64,000 nucleotides of DNA from Nelumbo lutea (GCA_022828595.1 JAKGHH010000006.1:17418499-17482498), one strand, 5' to 3'; shown: positions 11,763 through 23,988, counted from the first letter of the stretch. A program made the numbers and translations. Notes: generated by a model not told the origin, from the letters alone.

Positions 11763-12117
11763 TGATGTAGAGATGCTTGGCAGGACTTAGATCATGCCAC
11801 ATGACATTAACCATATCAAATCCAGGCCACACATTACCAACTGCTTCCAACCACTCCTAAGGCAATGTTAGCTATTAAAGGGGCACTCACCTCAAGGTAA
11901 GCACATTCAGAATCCCAAGAGAATCATCCTTGGTCATTAAGGACTAAGTTCTGAACCCTCGTCTCTTGCTTGGTCTGGCCTCTCTTTGAGTATTTGGCTA
12001 ACTTGATCATCAGTGTCTCCGACCCTAGGATAATACTCAGGGCCTATGATGCATGCTCTTCCCTTGTTTACAGATTGGACCGGTCGACCATGGATGCTAA
12101 GGATATTATCTTATTGC
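11763..12117 (+). mobile_element. Family C 3' LTR, truncated
   Basis: It starts TGATGTAGAGATGC just after the polypurine tract and matches the minus strand of 43646-43943. The copy stops at repeat R1 (12118). Its last part carries about 60 bases not present at the 43-kb copy. No terminal CA can be assigned. Confidence 0.7.
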
Positions 12118-12442
12118 CTTGGACCCATATCTAGTAGCAACAACTTCATTAGTTGAATTTGGAAATTGTTTTTTCTTCTAAATTTCATTATTGACTTTAT
12201 GTTAAATACATTTATTTTCTTTACAAGAACACACAAATGGGGAGTAGCCATTCCCTGGCCTAAACCCTTAACCCCCAACCCTAGTGGAAATAGTATAGAT
12301 CCCAGGCCTCCACTACAACTATCTATAGAATGTACCAACTGAACTACCATTAATTGGTCCTTATGTTGAGCAGTTAATACATGTACTTTTTCTTTGGAAC
12401 AATACACTTTTTTAAACAGTAGCCCGTGCATTGCTCGGGTGA
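12118..12442 (-). repeat. Repeat R1, copy 1 (tRNA-like SINE candidate)
   Basis: On the minus strand it starts TCACCCGAGCAATGCACGGG and is closely related to 43254-43645 and 58345-58745. About 100 bases in lies TAGTTCAGTTGG, which fits a pol III A box. The expected B box is degenerate in this copy. It adjoins the family C LTR on one side and cuts off the copia B reverse transcriptase on the other. Confidence 0.6.
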
Positions 12443-13016
12443 ATACTACTATATGGAAGCAATCAAACTAGGCTCGTGGAGCTTGTTTAAGGCCATATAG
12501 AGAATTCTTTAGTTTACACACCAAGTAAGGATTGTCATAATAGTTGGGAGGTGGTTTCATATAAACTATCTCCTATAACTCTCCATGAAGGAAGGCATTC
12601 TTGACGTCCATCTGATGAACTGTCCACTGTTTGAGAGTAGTAATGGCTAGTAGAAAATGAACTATTATTATTTTAGCCATAGGTGCAAAAGTTTCATCAT
12701 AGTCAATTTCATACTCTTGCTTGTAGCCTTGAGCAACCAGACGGGCCTTATATCTATACAGAGGACCATCAGATTTATGTTTTACGATGTAAACCCATCG
12801 GCTAACAATTATGGAGGCATCTAGGGGAGGAGAGACAAGATCCCATGTATCATTTTCCAATAAAGCTTGAACCTTTGAATCCATAGCTTCTTTCCAATGC
12901 TCAACTGCTATGGCCTGGTTGTAAGACTTAGGAATACTTGTGGATGACAACTGAGGAAGTTTGGGATCATAATAGAGAAACCCCTTGTGTTCCATACTAT
13001 ATCCCATGAAACACAC
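12443..13016 (-). pseudogene. Copia B reverse transcriptase, N-terminal part
   Basis: The minus-strand frame 13016-12573 carries clear copia RT landmarks: HWKEAMDSKVQALLENDTWD, YKARLVAQGYKQ, DYDETFAPMAK and HQMDVKNAFLHGEL. The reading continues past a break to [11 protein letters not shown] at about 12480. The catalytic YVDD region, the rest of RT and RNase H are missing because the element is cut at 12443 by repeat R1. Copia RT converts element RNA to cDNA in cytoplasmic particles. This one cannot be functional. Confidence 0.88.
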
Positions 13017-13632
13017 AGCTGATTGAGCTATTATTTTTATGTGTTCATGAGGAGGGAGATGGACAAAGCAAACACATTCGAAGACATGAAGAATGGATAG
13101 GTTTGGTGGACGATGAAATAAGGATTGATGGAGAGAAGAATTTTCAAGAATAGGTGTAGGAAGATTATTGATGAGATGAACAACAGTGCAACTACCTCCA
13201 CCCAGAAGGTCAGCAGAGCATGAGAGTCTTGTATCAAGGACCTCACCATACTACCAATATGACGGTTCTTGCGCTCCAATACTCCATTATATTGAGGAGA
13301 CCAGGACAAGATCTCTAGGACTGCATACCATATTGTTTAAGATAGGTTTGAAACTCACCATCCTCACCATTATAATACTCTCCTCCTGAATCTAACATCA
13401 AAATATTTATGGTGCTTTTAAATTGGGTCATTACCATGGCATGAAAGTTCTTAAACATGAACTTCTGATTTCATTCTAAGAAAGTAAACTCATGTGTAAC
13501 GAGTACAATCATCAATGAATCTTACAAACCATCATAATACTCTCCCCATGAATCTAACCGCAAAATATTTATGGTGCTTTTAAATTGGGTCATTACCATG
13601 GTATGAAAGTTCTTAAACATGGAATTCTGATT
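13017..13632 (-). pseudogene. Copia B integrase region, broken
   Basis: The minus-strand frame 13309-13037 contains SPQYNGVLERKNRHI, the family integrase segment carrying the last acidic catalytic residue. Upstream of it the frame is lost, and the DNA includes a 162-bp tandem duplication (13366-13689). The first two acidic residues of the DDE triad are not readable. An integrase would insert cDNA into the genome. This copy is dead. Confidence 0.8.
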
Positions 13633-13689
13633 TCATTCTAAGAAAGTAAACCCATGTGTAACGAGTACAATCATCAATGAATAATAAAA
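13366..13689. repeat. Tandem duplication, 2 x 162 bp, inside copia B integrase
   Basis: Copy 1 starts ACCATTATAATACTC at 13366 and copy 2 starts ACCATCATAATACTC at 13528. Both end near TCATCAATGAAT, at 13520 and 13682. The two copies differ at a handful of sites. The period is a multiple of three, but the frame is already broken around it. Confidence 0.88.
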
Positions 13690-14313
13690 TGGTGTAGATG
13701 CATGTTCAGTAGAAGATGGAAAATGTAAAACATGACTTTTACTATAGCAGCAAGTTAAATAACATTTATCAATATTCTTGACTAAAGAAGTATTCAAAGG
13801 CCTATGCCATAAATAATCCAAATTCATAGCATGAGTGTGACCCAAACATCTAGGCCATAAATGCCACACATTATTACATGAAGAAATAGAGGAACTAGGA
13901 GAAACATATAGCAAACAAGAATCTAGTGAAGATCTCTTAGCCTTGAACTCCAAAGCAAACAGCCTCCCAAGCCTACGCCCCTTTCCCTTCAGCTCCCTAG
14001 TGTGCTGGTCCTGAATGAAATAACCATCATGAGTAAATAAGACATCATTACCATCATCAACAAGTTGTCCAATAGATATTAAACTAGTAGTCAATTTAGG
14101 CATAAAGAAAGTTTTGGGAAAATGTAAGGATTTGGTCTTAGTGGTGGATAAGAACAAATCATTACAACCATATACAGGTAAAGATTCACCATTAGTAGTA
14201 ATAATATGGTTGTTGAAGGATCTAGGTTTAGGAAACTGACCAAAGGAGGCCTTAGTCATGTGATTTGAGGCCCCTAAATCAATAATCCACATCTGACACG
14301 GAGATGAACACAA
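13633..14313 (-). pseudogene. Copia B protease and pre-integrase zinc region
   Basis: The 226-codon minus-strand frame begins near the protease motif WIIDLGASNHMTK. Copia proteases usually read D-S-G-A-S-x-H, so the Ser is replaced by Leu here. It continues through LISIGQLVDDGNDVLF and the pre-integrase region with LWHRPLN. The retained length suggests a long open frame before decay. The gag part lies upstream across the family A insertion. Confidence 0.85.
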
Positions 14314-14545
14314 AAAAGCTGACTTACCAGGAATCCAAAAGTAGAAAAAGTGGAAGAAATAGCTAAAGACATAAGCTCACAGATCTTTTCTTTACTCAGA
14401 CTTTCCTAGGCATCTAATTTGTGGGCTAATGATGAGGTGGCAACATCAGAAGTAATAGAATTGGTTGAGGCCTAATAAGCCTTATGCTGTCATTTCTTGG
14501 GAGGCCTAGTCAAGCATTCCACAATAATATATCCTTCCTATTTGC
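14314..14545 (-). pseudogene. Copia B gag/protease linker fragment
   Basis: This continues the copia B coding strand upstream of the protease and ends at the 5-bp duplication TTTGC (14541-14545) next to the family A element. The zinc-knuckle codons that should follow are found across the insertion at about 24000-24060. No long open frame remains. Confidence 0.6.
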
Positions 14546-16503
14546 TGTTGGATAGTCTTTGTATGCCCTTAGCTTCAATCAGAATGATGTACTTTTGACA
14601 TTTATTGTAAATGAATAAAGTGCATATTTGATTCATGTTCTTGTGATTTGTTTCTGTATTATACCCTTAAACTGGACACTTAATGAGACTCATGTTAGTT
14701 TAGAATGTTTACAACCAGTGGGTCGGTCTAGGGAGACCTATCCTAATAAGGCTGACACTGATGTGCCACCAAGTCGGTTGGGGTGGCCTGTCTCAGCTGC
14801 CAAGGTGAGACCCAAGGCACATGCAGTGTAGGATTAATTGAATCTTTGAACCGGACCAGATTTTCAGCATTACCCTAGACCTTGGAGATTAATGGGCAAA
14901 ACTGGAAAGTTACACCTGACCCCTAGACTCGATTATGATACTACACTAGGTGTCGGATTGGGCTGTCTTTGATATGCCAATCAGTGAGATCCTTAGCGGG
15001 GGTCAAAATCAGGGTATGTTGGGACAGTCTGAGAATTCATCTGAGTGGGTGATCATAGTGACAGGATCAGCCCCTTTGTCAGACAAAGGTAATGATCGGG
15101 GATGCACTCTCTCTGATGGAAACCAAGACTACCGGCAGTCAATTTCAATCATTGAGATTTGTTTTGCAAAATATATTTTATATGAGATAAAAAAGTATAT
15201 ATATATATATATACTATGGTTTCTAAAATATTTGCAAAAGTTTTTAATACTCAGGATCCATAAAAGCATAGAGTGCAACATTATTCCTTGTAGCTAAGGG
15301 AGAGGTCCTCTCTTGTCAGGCAGTGTTTGATCATTATGGGCTGAGAGGTTAAGTGTAAAGCCACTAAGGGTAATACCTGATGGGCTAATCTTGCATCTGC
15401 CCACAGTCCCTGGGTTTTTATAAAGTGGCTTGGCCCAGGGACCACTTAATGTAAATGTTGGGCCCAATAGAAGCCCATGTGATGGGTTTCAGGGGGTGCA
15501 CTATCCACAACAGTGTATTCAGCCAGGCCTTGTAAGAAAGTCTGGGCCGAACCCATGTGCCTGATGTGTAGATCAATGCTTGGGTCCCACGCCATACAAA
15601 GAAGCCCAACTGGGCAGCAGTTTGGAAGCAGTTTTGAGCACCTAGACTTATTGGGCCTGAAGCCCATTTCGGAATGGCCTAATTTGATTAGTTAAATAGA
15701 TGGGGCAGATCTGGGATTAAATCAGTAGATAGGATAGAGTCCTACTCTATCCACTCAGAGAGACCAGATCAGAATATAGATCTGGAAACCTCCTGATAAG
15801 ATCAGGAGAAGGGTGATCTAGTCTGCAGATAAGATAAGGGTCTTATCCTTATCACTTAAAGAGAGTCCAAATTCAGATAATGATCTGAATTAGGAAACTC
15901 CTGATAGGAATAGGAGTTGATCTCTTTAAGCTTGTAAAAAAGGAAGAGGGTGAATCATCCAGATCATCCTAGAAATTCCAGAGACACCAGATCTCGAATT
16001 ACAGAGAGAAGAATACACAGTGTGATTGTGCCTTCTCCTTGTGATCCCTTCCGGCCGCCGCCATACTGCCAGTTCGTTCTCCAACATTGTAGGAGTGATC
16101 AAGATTGGATCTTGACATCAGTCTTTGCTGAAAGGTTGATAGGAAGTTGTGCTCACTGCCTCCATTCGGTTCTTGTTGAAGAATTCAGTTTGTAGGACCG
16201 ACCTTGCTGATTCTGCTCCTCTCCATTCCATTGTGTCATCTTCAATGGGAGTAGTCTTTGGTGATCTTCTTTGGCGTGAACACCTCCATTGAGAAATACT
16301 ATTTCTCTGTATCAGGTATATCCCTCTCCTACTATTTTGTTTCAAATCTGGTTCGGTTTATGGTTCAAGATTGATCATTGAAAAATATGATTTTTCTAAA
16401 ATAGGGAATACAATAACCAGTTGAAGGGAGAGAAATTTTTGAAATTTGCCCATCCTATTCCGCAACTTTTGAGCATCCATGTGATGGATCTTACATCCCT
16501 TCA
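14546..16503 (+). mobile_element. Family A 5' LTR
   Basis: It runs TGTTGGATAG...ATCCCTTCA, 1958 bp, which is long for a copia LTR. A TATA-like CTTGTAAAAAAGG lies near 15934 (TTATAAAAGGAGG in the copy at 26305). The 3' part contains the probable transcribed R/U5 region. A perfect internal order match to 5508-7461, 7482-9376 and 24925-26864 defines the family. Confidence 0.92.
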
Positions 16504-16504
16504 G

Positions 16505-16523
16505 TGGTATTAGAGTCCAGGTT
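16505..16523 (+). other. Primer-binding site, initiator tRNA-Met type
   Basis: TGGTATTAGAGTCCAGGTT follows the LTR end after one base. It closely resembles TGGTATCAGAGC-type sites complementary to the 3' end of plant initiator tRNA-Met, the usual copia primer. Confidence 0.88.
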
Positions 16524-18276
16524 CATGCCTTGAACCAAACAAACCAGATCTGAAACCTACGCAAATACGTAGAAGGTGTTCTACCCGATTTGTGCAGTTT
16601 AAAGTTTTTCTAGGAAATTTGTTCCCAGTTAATGGACGAATGATCTGGAATTAATTTTTATAAATTTGGAATTTATTTAGACTTGTTCTTTATTATTTTC
16701 TTGATTTATGGGCTATTTGTACAACTGGAGATCGAAATCTTGATTGGCGCAATGAACCTGCGTTTTGCAGATTCTATTCATTCATTCTGGTTAGTAAATA
16801 ATTTTTATTTTATTTTCTAGACTGAATGTATAGGATTCGATCTGATGTAATATTAATAGAAAATTAGGATTTCTATTTATTTTATTTTGGATCAAAGCTG
16901 GCAGCGCAAGAAGGAGATTTCGCAGATGAAAAAATCGCTATCTGTGATTTGTAGTTTGAGAAACTGCAAACTGGGATCTAACCTCTATTTTGCAGGATGG
17001 AATGTGTGAATAGCCCTATCTGATTGATTCTTTCTTGATTTTTTATCAGTAATTAATTTCAGATTAATTCTTGAATTAAATCTTTAATTAAAGATCAAAC
17101 CCTAGACCCATTCAAACCAGATCGTCCAAACTGGTTGGACTGAATCTAGGGTTCGATCATGGCTGAATGTCAGCCCTATTTTTCCCACTTATGGGCCTGA
17201 GGATTGATAATTAATTAAGTGTTTAATTCGGCCCAACCTATAAAGGCCCAGTTTTAGGTTGTTAAAACTGCTAAAAGCCCACTTCGCGGATAAAGCTATA
17301 TGGGCCAAACTAATCAACCCTAATTCAGTCCATTTACATAGATAATATAATGGTTAATATTATGGATTAAAATGGGCTTCAAATGGGCTTTACAGATGTT
17401 TAATTGATTGGATCAGTTCTTCACTGCATGTGATGTATGGATGTGTGATGTGCTACGTTCATGGGCCATAAGTGCTTGGCCCATGCTGATTCGATAGTGG
17501 CTCTTGTGTACACAATGGCTGAATGCACATCATTGCCATGGTATCCCTACTGGTCATTGGATGACCTCCCTCAGTGGTGGGCCTCACACCTCCTGAAGAG
17601 GATACGTGCGGAACCCTAGCCGATTTGGGCCCACTGAAATCTGGCTTTATGAAAGACAGTGGGAGCCACTTTTGGTTTGACCTAGATCAAACTAGGGCGT
17701 AGTTACTGTTCCCTCCAGCTAATATGAGTGCATGTGATAGGGAGATTTATATGATGAACTCTCTAAAGGCCTTCCATCAGCCTAAGGATGGGTCCTTCAG
17801 TAATGAGGAAATGGACTAGAAAATGGGCTATCCATTTGCTGTTGGGATTGTCTGAGTGTTTCATAAGATGATAGGGGCGTCATAGACCGATGTTGGAGGG
17901 GCTTCACCAGAAAATGGGAACTCTCTCACGGTACCTTGGTGTTCACGAATATGATGGGTAGGGACTCACTAGATAGAAAGGTTTACCTAAAAATGGCTCT
18001 GAACCTTATCTAACAGAGGCCAAAGGGAAAGCTCATATGATGAGTGGATATGATCCCTTCACAGAAAGGTGGTGGAGTTATGCAGTTGAAACAGTTGGCT
18101 CCATGCACCCTATGTTATTTCCCATATTTCTAGAGACAACTCATCATCTCTATCGCTGAGATGGGAGGGAAATCTCAGAGATGAATAAATGAGAATGGAA
18201 GGTAGATTAAAAGCCATATCTATGTAATGAACATGAATCAAATTAGGTTATGGACTAATGTTTGATCTTTTATCAG
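16524..18276 (+). other. Long untranslated leader of the family A element
   Basis: No coding frame is recognisable over about 1.75 kb between the primer-binding site and gag. The same leader is found inverted at 35602-36676 and, in part, at 63601-63930. A pyrimidine tract followed by CAG (TATCAG) directly precedes the gag homology at 18277. The 63.6-kb copy has CTAG there, so a spliced leader is conceivable but unproven. Confidence 0.7.
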
Positions 18277-19090
18277 AAAATAGCAAACAGACAATTTGCA
18301 AAGCTTCTTGATGACAACAAGCTAAAGGGCCCAAACTATGCCGACTGGTATGGGAACCTTATGCTGGTCCTAACTTCTGAAAAATTAGACAAAGTGGCTA
18401 AAAATCCTACCCTGGAGCATCCGGGTGATAGGCTTCTGAGGCCCGAAGGAGAGACTATCAGGACTGGGAGGAGAAAAACTCCCTTGCCTGGTGTTACATC
18501 ATTACCTCATTAGACAATCCGATACAGAGGCAGTTCAATCAGATCGAGCTCGCCAAGGACATATTGGATAGTTTGAGAATGATGTAAGAAGAGCAGAATC
18601 GTTCTACTTGCCAAAAGGTCTTGAAACAGTTCATGACCGCTCATATGTCCAAAGGGAAACAAGTTCATGACCATTGTCTTCGAATGATGGGCTACATCAA
18701 TGGGCTTGAAGCTCTTGAATCCAGGTTGGATCTTGTGACCCAGATAGATGCCATCCTTAACTCTTTGCTCCTTCCTTTAATATGTTCATCATGAATTATA
18801 ACATGAACAAGCTGAATGTTAGTTTGCAAGAGCTCAGCAACATGTTGCAATGAGCGGAAGAACTGATTACAAAGGATGAGCCTGCAGCTATGCTTGTTGA
18901 AGCTAGCAAGACAGGTAAGAGAAAGAGTAAGGCAAAGAAGCCTTAGAAGAAAGCCACTAAGGGAAAGAAGTAGAGGAAAGACAAAGCATCGGATGCCTAT
19001 CACTTCTACAAGAAGACCGACCACTGGAAAAGGAACTATCCTGCCTACCTGGAATCCAAGAAAGGTAATTTTGAATCTTGTGTTATAGAA
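18277..19090 (+). pseudogene. Family A gag, broken
   Basis: Gag packages the element RNA. Readable segments are FAKLLDDNKLKGPNYADWYG at the start, the NYNMNKLNVS segment near 18800, and a zinc-knuckle remnant YHFYKKTDHWKRNY near 19000. All three knuckle cysteines are now Tyr, consistent with G-to-A changes. Several frameshifts and stops occur between them. No ATG is present at the start of homology. The inverted copy at 62760-63602 is in much better condition and confirms the frame. Confidence 0.85.
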
Positions 19091-20400
19091 ACTAATTTAT
19101 TGGTAGCTTCTGTATCCTGGTGTATTAACTCCGGGGCTTCAACTCATGCATGTAACTCACTGCAGGGATTCAAGGTAAGCAGAAGGCTGTGTGAGGGAGA
19201 AGTTACGCTCTACTTGGGGACTTCTGCAAGTGTTGCAATCACAACCAGAGGAACCGTGGAGTTCATTTTTAGAGAATGAACAATTGTACTCAAAGATTAT
19301 CTTTATGTACAAAATTTAAGAAGAAATTTGATTTCTGTCTCAAAACTATGTACAGATGGTTATTCAGTCTTTTTCAGTAATACGATTACTATTAGAAGAA
19401 ATAATAGATTCATCGCATACAGGGGGAACTAGAGAATGGTCTCTATGTTCTACATCCTTCTCTAGAAACTAACATAACCGAAACTACGTCAGTTGAAATC
19501 CCCAAGAAAAGAGTCCATGATACAGTTAATCCCACATGCCTATGGCATTATTGACTTGGCTATATCGGTGTTGACTGAATCACAAGGCTAGTAAAGGATG
19601 GTCCTTTGGATTTTCTAACTGTAGGAGATCTTCCCACTTGTGAGCCTTGCCTACAAGGTAAGATGACGAAACGACCATTTGACGGTAATCAATATGTGTA
19701 CATAGTGATGTATGTGGTCCCCTGAGTATTAGGACACGCAATCAATATGTGTACTTCATCACCTTTACCGATGATTTTTCATGATATGGTTATGTGTACC
19801 TAATGAGACACAAGTCTGAATCCTTTGAAAAGTTCAAAGAGTTAAGACAAGAGGTCAAGAAACAGTTAGGGAGAGAAATTAAAGCCCTTCGATCAGATCG
19901 ATGTGGCGAGTATCTCTCTGATGAATTCAGGGACTACTTAAAGGTCAATGGGATAGTATCATAGTTGGCTCTTCCTGCTACACCACAAATTAATGGTGTT
20001 TCAGAGAGGAGGAATAGGATCTTATTAGATATGGTTCAGTCACTTCTCATACACTCAAAGTTACCCACATCCTTTTGGGGTTACGCATTAGGGACTGCAA
20101 TTTACGTGCTGAATCAGGTTCCTACAAATCGGTTCCAAAGACTTCATATGAACTTTGGACCGGAAAGAAACCAAGTGTTAGACACTTGAAGATTTGGGGT
20201 TGTCCTGCACACGTTAAAAGAACGAGTGCAGACAAGTTGGAATCCACGACTAGCCATTGCCTATTCGTAGGCTACTCGAAAGGCTCTTGGGTTACCTATT
20301 CTATGGCCCAAGTGAGTATAAGGTGTTCTGTAGCCAAAATGTACAATTCTTAGAAGCCGATTACATCCTGGACACCCATTGTTAGGAAGTAGTTCTTGAT
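19091..20400 (+). pseudogene. Family A protease and integrase, broken
   Basis: The protease motif reads W-C-I-N-S-G-A-S-T-H (about 19118-19147). The catalytic Asp of D-S-G is Asn (AAC at 19127). The pre-integrase HHCC region follows, then the integrase core with a readable NGVSERRNRILLDMVQSL segment (about 19992-20045). A copia-typical GYALGTAIYVLNQVP segment comes next. Many stops and frame changes are present. Protease matures the polyprotein and integrase inserts the cDNA. Neither can work here. Confidence 0.85.
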
Positions 20401-22050
20401 GAGGAGAGCTCAGGAGAAGTGGAAAATGTCTCACAAGTTCTAGGTAGTGACCAACGTAGAAGATCCACTCAGGTATCCAAGCCACCGGTCCATTATGGTT
20501 ATGACCAGGATTGTTACCTGGTGGAAAACTTGACTAGTGAAGAGAATCTCGTGACTTACGTGGAATCTATGTTGGACAAAGATTCCCAGAAGTGGGTGGA
20601 CGCCATTAGAGCTGAGATGGACTCAATGGAGACCATGGAGTCTGGGCTCTAGTAGATCTGCCCTCCGGGGTAAAAGCAATTGGTTGCAAATGGATTTATA
20701 AGAGGAAGAAGGTTCCCGATGGTAGGGTTGAGACCTACAAAGCTTGTCTGGTGGTGAAAGGGTACACTCAGAAAGAGGGCATTGATTAGGAGGAAACCTT
20801 TTCGCCTGTGGCCATGCTTAAATCCATTAGGATCCTACTAGTTGTAGCAGCATACCATGATTATGAGATTTGGCAGATGGATGTCAAAACTGCGTTCCTG
20901 AATGGAGATCTTACTGAAGATATCTATATGCAATAGCCACAAGGCTTCATTGCTGCTGGTTAGGAACACATGGCATATAAACTTAACAGATCCATTTATG
21001 GATTTAAGCAAACTTCTAGAAGTTGGAACATCTGTTTTGACTCTGCTATCAAATCGTTTAACTTCAAGCAGAATCCGGATGAACCCTGTGTTTACAGGAA
21101 ATCCAGTGAGGATAATGTTACTTTCTTGGTTTTGTATGTAGATGACATTCTACTCATTGGGAATGATGTAGGAATGTTAACTACAGCGAAAGTATGGCTT
21201 TAACAACAATTCTCCATGAAAGATCATAGAGAAGCTTTCTATATACTAGGTCTTCGACTCTATAGAGAAATCGAAGCGGATAATAGGATTATTCCAATTT
21301 GCTTACATTGACAAAATAGTCAAAAGATATAGCGTGGAGAACTCCAAGAAAGGAAATGTTCCTTTCAGGCACGGAGTCACTCTCTCCAAGAAGATGTCTC
21401 CCAAGACTTCTAAGGAGATTGAGGGCATGAAGGACGTTCCCTATGCCTCTACCGTAGGGAGCATCATGTATGCCATGCCGTGCACTCACCTTGACATTGC
21501 TCAGGCAATGAGTGTGGTAAGCAGATTCCAAGCCAACCCAGGGCAGGGCACTGGACCGCTGTGAAAGATATACTCAAATACCTACGAAGGACGAAAGAGT
21601 TTTGTATGGTATTCGATGGTAGTTCACTACAGATCCAAGGGTATACTGATGCCAATTTCCAGTCGGATCTAGATGATAGAAAGTCTAAATCTGGATACAT
21701 TTTCATGATAGGATCGTGTGCTGTTTGCTAGAAAAGCAACAAACAGGGGTCCACTGCAGACTCCACAACCGAAGTCGAATACATTGCCACAAGCGAGGCT
21801 GCCAAAGAAGTTTCTTCACGAGTTGGGATGGAGCAATTGCTCAGGCTAAGTAGTCACGAGCCCACTCGAAGTCAAAGCACATCGAGAGGAAGTACCATGT
21901 ACTACGGAAGATTGTTGGTAGAAGGGACGTCCTGATTCAGAAGGTAGCATCAACGGAAAATGTAGCATACCCATTGACAAAGCCACTATTACAGAAAGTG
22001 TTTGAGAAACACATGGAAAGCATGGGACTCCGGCTTATACCAGATTGGAC
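20401..22050 (+). pseudogene. Family A reverse transcriptase and RNase H, broken
   Basis: RT landmarks appear in order across shifting frames: WVDAIRAEMDSME (about 20596), the MDVKTAFLNGDL segment (about 20879), then YGFKQTSRSW and LYVDDILLIGND (about 21133-21168). The YVDD catalytic motif is intact. RNase H follows, with GYTDANFQSDLDDRKSKSGY (about 21640-21700) and a decayed C-terminal part to about 22050. In-frame TAG codons and frameshifts rule out a functional product. Confidence 0.88.
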
Positions 22051-22056
22051 CTAATT

Positions 22057-22068
22057 GGAAGTGGGAGC
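22057..22068 (+). other. Polypurine tract of family A
   Basis: GGAAGTGGGAGC ends directly at the 3' LTR start. It is the expected plus-strand primer for cDNA synthesis. Confidence 0.7.
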
Positions 22069-23983
22069 TATTGGGCAGTCTTTGTATGCCCTTAGCTTCA
22101 ATCAAAATGATGTACTTTTGACATTTATTGTAAATGAATAAAGTGCATATTTGATTCATGTTCTTGTGTTTTTGTGTTATACCCTTAAACTGAACACTTA
22201 ATGAGACTCATCTTAGTTTTGAATGTTCACAGCAAGTGGGTCGGTCTAGGGAGATCTATCCTGATAAGGTTGACACTAATGTGCCACCAAGTCGGTTAGG
22301 GTGAGACCCAAGGCATATGTAGTGAAGGATTAATTGAATATTTGAACCAGACCAGATTTCCAGTACTATCCTGGACCTTGGAGATTAATGGGAAAAACTG
22401 AAAAGTTACACTGACCCCTAGACTCGATTATGATACTACACTAGGTGTCGGATTGGGCTGTCTTTGATATGCCAATAAGTGAGATCCTTAGCGGGGGTTA
22501 AAACCTGGGTATGTTGGGACAGTCTAAGAATTCATCTGAGTGGGTGATCATAGTGACAGGATCAATCTCTTTGTTGGACAAAGGTAATGATCAGGGATGC
22601 ACTCTCTCTGATGGAAACCAAGACTACCGACAACCGATTTGAATCATTGAGATTTGTTTTGCAAAATATATTTTATATGAGATATAAAAGTATATATATT
22701 ATGGTTTCTAAAATGTTTGCAAAAGGTTTTAATTCCCTAGATCCATAAAAGTAGAGAGTGCAACATTGTTCCTTGCAACCGAGGGAGAAGTCCTCTCTTG
22801 TCGAGCAGTGCTAGATCATTATGGGCTGAGAGGTTAAGTGTAAGGCCACTAAGGGTAATACCTGATGGGCTAATCTTGCATCTACCCATAGTCCCTGGGT
22901 TTTTATAAAGTGACTTGGCCCAGGGACCACTTAATGTAAGTGTTGGGCCCAATAGAAGCCCATGTGATGGGTTTCAGGGGGTGCACTGTGCACAACAGTG
23001 TATTTGGCCAAGCCTTGTAACAAAGGCTAGGCCGAACCCATGTGGCTGAGGTGTAGATCAATGCTTGGGTCCCACGCCATACAAAGAAGCCCAACTGGGT
23101 AGCAGTTTGGAAGCAGTTTTGAGCACATAGACTTATTGGGTCTGAAGCCCATTTCCAAATGGCCTAATTTGATTAGTTAAATAGATGGGGCCGATCTGGG
23201 ATTAAATCAGCAAATAGGATAGAGTCCTACCCTATCCACTCAAAGAGACCAGATCTGAATACAGATCTGCAAACCTCCTGATAAGATCGGTAGAAGACTG
23301 ATCTAATCTGCAAATAAGATAAGCGTCTTATCCTTAAAGAGAGTCAAAATTCAGATATTGATTTGAATTAGGAAACTCCTGATAGGATTAGGAGTTGATC
23401 TCTTTAAGCTTGTAAAACAGGAAGGGGGCGAACCATCCAGATCATCCCAGAAATTCCAGAGACACCAAATCTTGAATTACAGAGAGAAGAATACACAGTG
23501 TGATTGTACCTTCTCCCTGTGCTCCCTTTCTGTCGCTGCCATACTGCCAATTCGTTCTCCAACATTGTAGGAGTGATCAAGATTGGATCTTGACATCAGT
23601 CTTTGCTGAAAGGCAGATAAGAAGTTGTGCTCACTTCCTCCATTGGATTCTTGCTGAAGAATTCGGTACGTAGGACAGACCCTACTAATTCTGCTCCTCC
23701 ACCCACTGTGTCGTCTTCAGTGGGAGTAGTCTTTGGTGGTCTTCTTTGGGTGTAAACACCTCCATTGAGAGATATTATTTATTTGTATCATGTATATCCT
23801 TCTCCTACTATTTTGTTTCAAATCTGGTTTGGTTTATGGTTCAAGATTGATCTTTGAAAAATATGATTTTTCTAAAATAGGGAATACGATTTCCAGTTCG
23901 AGATTGATCTTTTAAATTCCAGTTGAAGGGAATACTATTCCGCAACTTTTGGGCGTCCATGTGATGGATCTTACATCCCTTTA
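22069..23983 (+). mobile_element. Family A 3' LTR
   Basis: It begins TATTGGGCAG (TG mutated to TA) and ends ACATCCCTTTA (CA mutated to TA). It is collinear with the 5' LTR, with scattered substitutions and several small deletions, for example a shortened GGTTAGGGTGAGACC segment near 22300. The flanking TTTGT supports the boundary. Confidence 0.9.
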
Positions 23984-23988
23984 TTTGT

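Larger units (their letters stand above)
14546..23983 (+). mobile_element. Complete family A Ty1/copia retrotransposon
   Basis: The parts are in standard order: 5' LTR (14546-16503), initiator-Met primer-binding site, a long leader of about 1.75 kb, gag, protease, integrase, RT, RNase H, polypurine tract and 3' LTR (22069-23983). Target duplications are TTTGC (14541-14545) and TTTGT (23984-23988), differing at one base. The domain order PR-INT-RT-RH is diagnostic of Ty1/copia. The two LTRs are visibly diverged and the coding region has many stops, so the copy is old and inactive. It is the reference copy for the solo and partial LTRs elsewhere. Confidence 0.93.

Noticed and set aside
12425..12442. 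CCCGTGCATTGCTCGGG near-palindrome as a Helitron 3' hairpin
   Set aside because: It is not followed by CTRR in either orientation and lies at the 5' side of R1. The hairpin alone is not enough.
16305..18282. Splice donor ATCAG|GTATAT in LTR A paired with the TATCAG before gag as a leader intron
   Set aside because: The reading phase would not join the LTR open frame to gag (a stop arises at the join). Donor conservation is simply LTR conservation.
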